NCBI RefSeq assembly: GCF_003335505.1
Contig: NZ_QPEX01000038.1
Coordinates: 1-37,024, forward strand
Reading direction: 5' to 3'
Length of the DNA: 37,024 bases
Source of the DNA: Bremerella cremea
GTDB taxonomy: Bacteria; Planctomycetota; Planctomycetia; Pirellulales; Pirellulaceae
Position 1 is the stretch's first letter, and each line of letters starts with the position of its first letter. The translations under genes were made by a program, and so were the position numbers. The notes below the pieces were generated by a model. The model had not been told where the DNA came from. It ran no database searches and was given only the letters and a program-made list of their open reading frames with translations. This document shows positions 32,723 through 37,024 of this stretch, piece by piece.

Positions 32723-34224
32723 AGCACGAACTCCGGGCTGTTGAGCAGGGCCCAAAGGATTTCTCCGTAGGCTTGCTGCTGCGATTTTTCGGCGGAATTA
32801 TCGGTAACGAACTTGATCAAAGCGAGACGTTCTGCCTCGGTTGGTTTGCGGGTTAGCACCGCCAGGAACAGCGTATCTAGCCGGTCGCGATCGTTGAAAA
32901 ACGGCGTTTCTACCACGGCCCGTAAGAGGCGGCTGCTTTCGAGGTCGATCGCTTCGTTGGTGAGTCGTCCATTCATCAGCATCAAGGCCTGAGGAATACC
33001 GGCGGAATAATCTTCCGGGGTGGCTCCGACAGTTTCACTTAAACGATTGACCAATTGCATTCGTTCGCCGGTCCAGCGTGGCGCGTCTTGGTCGACCCGC
33101 CCGACCGGCAAGAGCAATGCTTGCTCTAACGAATCGAAGACTTGTTCAGGGCTGAGCACTTTCAAGTGACGCTGAAAAGGGGCGTCGCCGGCTGGGGCTG
33201 CGTTGGTTTCGGCTTGATACCAATCCGACTTACAAATCGCCGCGACCAGTCCATGCACGTCGAAACCATCGTGAGCGAAACGCTCGCCAAGTTGATCGAG
33301 AAACTGTCGCTGCTCGGGGGTGGCCAGGTCGAGGTTGTCGACATCGGGATAAAGGCCATGGCCAACAAGGTATTGCCAGATTCGATTCACGGCCGTGGCC
33401 GAGAACTGGGGGTTTTCGCTGGAAGTGAGCCACGTGGCTAAACGAGCCCGCGGGGCGTTAGTCTTTTCACCTAACGGCTGGTCGCTCCACAGAAACTTAG
33501 CGGGATAGGTCTTCCCTTCGTACGTAATCTTTCCGGCAACCGAGGAATTAGGTTGGTTGTCTGCTCCGACGGGAATATTGCTATAGAAAGCGGCCAGGCC
33601 CCAGAAGTCTGCCTGCTTCCAATCGACAAAGGGGTGATCGTGGCATTGGGCACATTCAATCCGCACCCCAAGTGCCGAACGAGAAAGGTGGCTAACGTAG
33701 TTCTCCGGCAAACCGCCCAGCAGTTGGTAATAGCTGCCCGCTTCGTTGGTTGCTTGAATGGCAGTTAAATCACGCATCATCGCGTCGTAAGGCGTTCGTT
33801 CGGCGAACGCATTTTTTAGCCACGCTTCCAGCGGCATCGTCGAGCCAGCCACGGCCGTTCCGGGCGGAACCAAAACGCGTCGCCAATGGCGAGCCAGATT
33901 TTCCGAGCTGAGCCGCTGGTAGGTTTCCGCTCGTGGACCTTCGCCAAAGACCAAACGTTCGACCAGGATATCGCGGCGGTTTTCGCCCAGATCTTGAAAA
34001 TCGCGGAGTTCTGAAACACTGGGCGTTCGCCCGACGATATCAAGATAAACGCGGCGAGCGAATGTCAGGTCGTCGCACTTTGCAGGCGGTTCTCCCCAAA
34101 CTTCGCGGCCACGCTCGTTGATCCAGCGGGCAAGCGATTCGCCCCGGGAATCTGCTTGTGCGGTCGTGGGAGCACTGATAGCGCCGCCCAGAAGAAGCAG
34201 GAAAAATGCAGACAGCATTCGCAT
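32713..34224 (-). CDS. DUF1549/DUF1553 cytochrome-like protein (PSCyt2 type)
   Basis: 503 residues with a signal peptide (about 1-24), starting at ATG 34224 with GGGGAG 8 nt upstream. The DUF1549 domain (about 28-235) contains FARRVYLDIVGRTPS and the heme-type motif C191-A-Q-C-H195 followed by DHP, the family hallmark. The DUF1553 domain (about 250-490) contains RLATWLTSSENPQFSATAVNRIWQ and the C-terminal EILWALLNSPEF. These secreted proteins are common in planctomycetes; the heme motif is family-conserved but the reaction is unknown. Compared with many relatives it lacks an N-terminal PSCyt1 domain or big insertion, so this is a compact form. It is the first gene of the eight-gene operon, with 152 bp of non-coding sequence before it. 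Confidence 0.93.
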   Translation of the reverse strand: MRMLSAFFLLLLGGAISAPTTAQADSRGESLARWINERGREVWGEPPAKCDDLTFARRVYLDIVGRTPSVSELRDFQDLGENRRDILVERLVFGEGPRAETYQRLSSENLARHWRRVLVPPGTAVAGSTMPLEAWLKNAFAERTPYDAMMRDLTAIQATNEAGSYYQLLGGLPENYVSHLSRSALGVRIECAQCHDHPFVDWKQADFWGLAAFYSNIPVGADNQPNSSVAGKITYEGKTYPAKFLWSDQPLGEKTNAPRARLATWLTSSENPQFSATAVNRIWQYLVGHGLYPDVDNLDLATPEQRQFLDQLGERFAHDGFDVHGLVAAICKSDWYQAETNAAPAGDAPFQRHLKVLSPEQVFDSLEQALLLPVGRVDQDAPRWTGERMQLVNRLSETVGATPEDYSAGIPQALMLMNGRLTNEAIDLESSRLLRAVVETPFFNDRDRLDTLFLAVLTRKPTEAERLALIKFVTDNSAEKSQQQAYGEILWALLNSPEFVLCR

Positions 34225-34293
34225 GTTCGGCTCCCCGATTTGGGTGCGGCCAATTGCGGCGAGGACACATTCCCAACCGCGACAAACAAGAAC

Positions 34294-34341
34294 ATAGACG
34301 CTTCGTCTATTTTAAGCAAGCAATTTTCCTAATAAAAATTG
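34294..34341. promoter_or_regulatory. Two tandem hairpins upstream of the eight-gene operon
   Basis: ATAGACG-ctt-CGTCTAT (34294-34310) and CAATTTT-N7-AAAATTG (34321-34341) are both perfect 7-bp stems in the AT-rich 152-bp gap. They can end the minus-strand transcript of the gene stopping at 34377. On the minus strand TAAAAT just before the first hairpin could be a -10, which would put that hairpin at the transcription start of the operon as an operator. The two readings cannot be separated by eye. Confidence 0.45.
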
Positions 34342-34376
34342 TCATGCCTTTTTTCCATCGATTTAAGGAGGCACAT

Positions 34377-35213
34377 TTATTCACCAGGAACCACTCGATA
34401 AGGCGTGCTGTGGCTTTGCTGGGCCCAGTCGACTTCCCAAACCGAGTCGTCATGATGCAGCACTTCCATCGGCACCATGCTCATCCGGGCCAGACCGTAC
34501 TGCCAAGCTGGTTGACCTTGATCGTCAGTCACCGCTTCGATCAGCAGCAAGACTTCCGGATCGGTTCCTTGTACGAACGCGAACAGCGCCCCATCGATCA
34601 CGCCTGACTTTTCCGAGGCATAACGAAACAAAGGGGCTGGCAACATGCGGGCAGGAATACTTTTGCCAGGGGGAGCTAATTTACAAGTGAATTCACGAGC
34701 AAGAGCCCGCATCTGGCGGAGGCGAGCCGGCTTGCTTCCGGCTGGCTTCATCTCGGATTCCAGCGGCTTCATTTCGAGCCCTGGCTGCCGAGGATGCCAG
34801 ACAACCAGCCCTTCTTGCTTTGCGATCAATGGATGCCGCGAAAGAGATTGAAACTCTTGATCGATCACACCATTGTTCGGATAAAGCGAGAGGGCCACTT
34901 CCGGGCGTCCGTCGAGTATCCAAATATAAACGGCCCCTGCTGGCGTACGTCGTTCAGGGTTCGACCAATTCAGAAGCGGCTGTTTGACGAGCTCGAGCTT
35001 TTCGTCGCCACTTTCGCCTCCGGTGAACTCGAATCGCAGCGGCGCTTTGTCAAAAGCGGCTTGCAACTCCTCGGCGGTTTGAGCGTTTTCGTCAGCAGCC
35101 TGGGTGGGTTGCGCCTGCTCAAGCGAAATGATTGCCTCTTGGGCAAACCCACTACTAAGCCAGATTGTCCCAATCCAAATCGCGGCCGTAGCGCGCAGGG
35201 AAAACGATATCAT
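34377..35213 (-). CDS. Secreted protein of an unrecognised family (paralogue B)
   Basis: 278 residues with a signal peptide (about 1-24, ending GFA|QE). The ATG at 35213 has AAAGG about 9 nt upstream. Its C-terminal 120 residues match the protein encoded at 15741-16607: RLRQMRALAREF (164-175), RMLPAPLFRY (189-198), DGALFAFVQGTDPEV (207-221), IEA (225-227), WQY (237-239) and VWEV (258-261). The N-terminal half carries only a shared VYIW strand. No domain is recognised. It sits 152 bp upstream of the eight-gene operon and is preceded by a 215-bp gap containing a nested hairpin (35253-35285), so it is likely transcribed on its own. A shared role with paralogue A in the BlaI operon is possible. 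Confidence 0.75.
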   Translation of the reverse strand: MISFSLRATAAIWIGTIWLSSGFAQEAIISLEQAQPTQAADENAQTAEELQAAFDKAPLRFEFTGGESGDEKLELVKQPLLNWSNPERRTPAGAVYIWILDGRPEVALSLYPNNGVIDQEFQSLSRHPLIAKQEGLVVWHPRQPGLEMKPLESEMKPAGSKPARLRQMRALAREFTCKLAPPGKSIPARMLPAPLFRYASEKSGVIDGALFAFVQGTDPEVLLLIEAVTDDQGQPAWQYGLARMSMVPMEVLHHDDSVWEVDWAQQSHSTPYRVVPGE

Positions 35214-35252
35214 CGACTTGCCTTTCTCAGGAACGAACGTTCAAGGGGGGAC

Positions 35253-35285
35253 GATAAGACGAGGTAGCCTCGATCGTGGCTTATC
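35253..35285. promoter_or_regulatory. Nested hairpin in the leader of paralogue B
   Basis: An inner perfect hairpin CGAGG-tag-CCTCG (35260-35272) lies within an outer pair GATAAG (35253-35258) / CTTATC (35280-35285). It is 40 bp upstream of the ATG at 35213, probably within the 5' leader or promoter. A separate 8-bp palindrome GAACGTTC sits at 35235-35242. No known riboswitch is recognised. Confidence 0.4.
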
Positions 35286-35428
35286 ACCGCATCTAGCGGT
35301 TCGAAACACTCGCTGAAAGGCGATTATCGACAAATATAGCCTTTGTGTCTATCTTTTTATTTCAACCAGCCCAGAGATTGCTTTTCAGCCGAGCAGTCGC
35401 CTTGGATCGTCGCGAAATGCCGGGGCCA

Positions 35429-37024
35429 TTAGAACTTTCGAAAGAAGGCATTGCCATCTTCTGTCGCGATAGCAACCCCGTTGTAGAAGTTAAAATCGTC
35501 GGAGGTTCCGCCATACGAAATATGGATCAACTCCCCCTCCGCACGCCAACTGCCACTCGCTAAGCTGCGTTTGCCAGAAGCATCGGTCGCCGAGATCGAG
35601 CCACCGGAAGAGAATTGAACGATCTGCAATTCTGGATTCAGTTTAAGCCAAGTTCCGGTGGGGCCGGGCGTGTTGTCGAGAAATGCAAAGGCATCTTCTT
35701 TCTGCTCCGCTTCAACCGGTTGATTTCCTTGGACCAGCACGATTGGGCCGCTGGGGGTCTCGGCGAAAAGACAGTATTGCAGCGGGGCTTTGTTGTTCAG
35801 CTTTCGCCCCAGCTTAGCCGCCTCGATAATCCGATGCAGGGCCTCGTACGAGGCGGGCATCGTTCGCGTTTTGGCCCGAATTGCGGACTGGCATTTCTTG
35901 ACGTAGCCTTCCAACTGAATCAATGTGCGTGCTTTTGCGCCGGCCTCGTCTTTATTGCGGGGAACGGTCCCTTGCAGCTTTTTCATGTTGGCCAGGTAGG
36001 TTGGCAGATTGACATAGGCTGCGGCCAATTCTTCGGTGTCTTTTGAAAGCAAACGCTGCAGGCGAGAAATCTGGCTGACCAGTTTCTCTTGGGTCAAATC
36101 GGCCAGCTTGCCATCTCCCTCTTGTCGGTATTTGGGAGAAACCGAAAGCTGAATCTGATTGTCTGTTTTTTGCCTGGCAAGAATACGTATCTCGCCACGC
36201 ACGACATCTTTTTCCACCCCAAGCTTCAGCATCATGCCTTCGCCAAGCGGCGCGGTGCGGTTCGCTGGCTCGGCTTCAACGGGAACGGCCAATTCGTCCG
36301 GGTAGTCGATCGTCAGCCGTAATGTGTCGGCTTGGGGAGGCGTCAGCAACGAGACGATCGTTGTCAGGTCTTTTCCATTTTCACCCGACAGATCCATGCC
36401 AATTTCAGGCAGGATGTCGGGCACTCGTAAGGCCATCGCGTGGCGATGTTCTTTGTGCGAGCAGAGCAAAAGGGTGTTTTGCAGTTGCTCGGCCTCTTCT
36501 TGCTCGGCCTCGGCATTCCAATGAAACTTGAGCGCCCCTGCTGAATCGGCCCAAACATGCCCGACCGACTTGCTGGTAGCAGGTTCTTGTTCTGTAGCAG
36601 CCGCCAGTTGGACATCCCAAGCACGGTGGTCACTTTCGCTGGCAGGGCGCGAGACCAGATGGAACCGGCGTCCGGCGAGGTTTACGGCCGCGCTTTCGAT
36701 CGACAACTCCATTTCCGCCGCAACCTCCGCCGCGATCGTGCCGAACTCGATCGCTCCCTCGTAGGTTGCGGTCTCTGGCTTGAGTTCAGGCAAGCTGACA
36801 TAAGGCTCTAATTGTGAAAACGGGAGCGCAGGAGGCTGCTTTTCGATCGGTCGAGGGATGCCAGCGGGGTTGTAGTCCCGATTGGTCATGCTGTTTTTCT
36901 GCGCCCCTTTAAGCGGCGGCGGAGAACTTGCCAAAGAGTAGTCGCTCAGTGTTTCTTGCTCAGACAAGACAAGCGTCTCTGCCGCCTGATTCGATTTTGG
37001 AACCGGGCGGGGAGGGGGCAGGGG
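35429..37024 (-). CDS. Large hypothetical protein, 5' end beyond the window
   Basis: 531 residues are visible. The frame stays open from its stop at 35429 to the right edge. Although a TTG start exists at 36967, the upstream codons encode a plausible Pro-rich linker (PPPRPVPKSNQAAETL), so the gene almost certainly begins outside. The visible N-terminal about 65 residues are Pro/Ser-rich and disordered. The middle is mixed alpha/beta with a charged helical stretch (about residues 290-400, including LVSQISRLQRLLSKDTEELAAAY). The C-terminus is beta-rich with Gly-Ser repeats (FSSGGSISATDASGKRSLASGSW) ending FFRKF. No known domain is recognised and no membrane segment is visible. Its relation to the next gene, 215 bp downstream, is unclear. 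Confidence 0.7.
   Translation of the reverse strand, partial: PLPPPRPVPKSNQAAETLVLSEQETLSDYSLASSPPPLKGAQKNSMTNRDYNPAGIPRPIEKQPPALPFSQLEPYVSLPELKPETATYEGAIEFGTIAAEVAAEMELSIESAAVNLAGRRFHLVSRPASESDHRAWDVQLAAATEQEPATSKSVGHVWADSAGALKFHWNAEAEQEEAEQLQNTLLLCSHKEHRHAMALRVPDILPEIGMDLSGENGKDLTTIVSLLTPPQADTLRLTIDYPDELAVPVEAEPANRTAPLGEGMMLKLGVEKDVVRGEIRILARQKTDNQIQLSVSPKYRQEGDGKLADLTQEKLVSQISRLQRLLSKDTEELAAAYVNLPTYLANMKKLQGTVPRNKDEAGAKARTLIQLEGYVKKCQSAIRAKTRTMPASYEALHRIIEAAKLGRKLNNKAPLQYCLFAETPSGPIVLVQGNQPVEAEQKEDAFAFLDNTPGPTGTWLKLNPELQIVQFSSGGSISATDASGKRSLASGSWRAEGELIHISYGGTSDDFNFYNGVAIATEDGNAFFRKF

Noticed and set aside
1..37024. CRISPR array, tRNA, rRNA, prophage or insertion sequence
   Set aside because: No regularly spaced repeats, no cloverleaf or rRNA-like sequence recognised, and no transposase, integrase or phage structural gene among the frames.

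Overview
The window is a gene-dense stretch of about 37 kb with moderately high GC from a planctomycete, most likely in the Pirellulales/Blastopirellula-Bremerella area (placement is inference from gene families). The indicators are families that are hallmarks of that phylum: DUF1592/DUF1588 and DUF1549/DUF1553 c-type-heme-like proteins, DUF1552 and DUF1501 Tat-type proteins, a DUF1559 prepilin-like protein with an H-X9-DG tail, an M56 peptidase fused to WD40-like repeats, and MoxR/DUF58/BatA/VWA clusters. I see no rRNA, tRNA, CRISPR array, transposase, integrase or phage gene.

Left part (1-8.6 kb): a secreted TIM-barrel sugar isomerase/epimerase-like protein (minus strand), then a plus-strand DUF1592-family/DUF1552 pair, an AT-rich orphan small membrane protein, a 471-bp gene-free stretch full of short palindromes, and a PPK2-type polyphosphate kinase. 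The PPK2 gene is bracketed by two degenerate copies of one interspersed repeat.

Middle part (8.6-15.7 kb): a DUF5690 membrane protein translationally coupled to a XylR-like AraC regulator; divergent from them a DUF1559 prepilin-like gene with a small lipoprotein gene; a Fur-family repressor with a readable promoter and overlapping inverted repeat; a divergent lactate/malate dehydrogenase homologue whose cofactor site looks NADP-type; and two small hypothetical genes.

Right part (15.7-37 kb) is entirely minus strand. One four-gene overlapping operon reads BlaI-type repressor -> M56 peptidase with WD40-like tail -> C13/caspase-like protein lacking the expected Cys -> secreted protein of an unrecognised family. 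A second, eight-gene operon (34.2 -> 20.0 kb) reads DUF1549/DUF1553 -> DUF1501 -> ten-EF-hand secreted protein -> MoxR ATPase -> DUF58 -> BatA-like VWA -> DUF4175-like coiled-coil -> VWA/glutamine-amidotransferase-like membrane protein. Nearly all its junctions overlap, so it joins a periplasmic cytochrome-like module, a predicted calcium-binding module and a MoxR/MIDAS envelope module in one transcript. A second member of the unrecognised secreted family lies just upstream of it, and a large gene runs off the right edge.

The best candidates for something not well described are the eight-gene operon with its EF-hand protein, the BlaI/M56-WD40/pseudo-C13 signalling operon linked by a paralogous family to the second cluster, and the repeat/palindrome cluster around the PPK2 gene.
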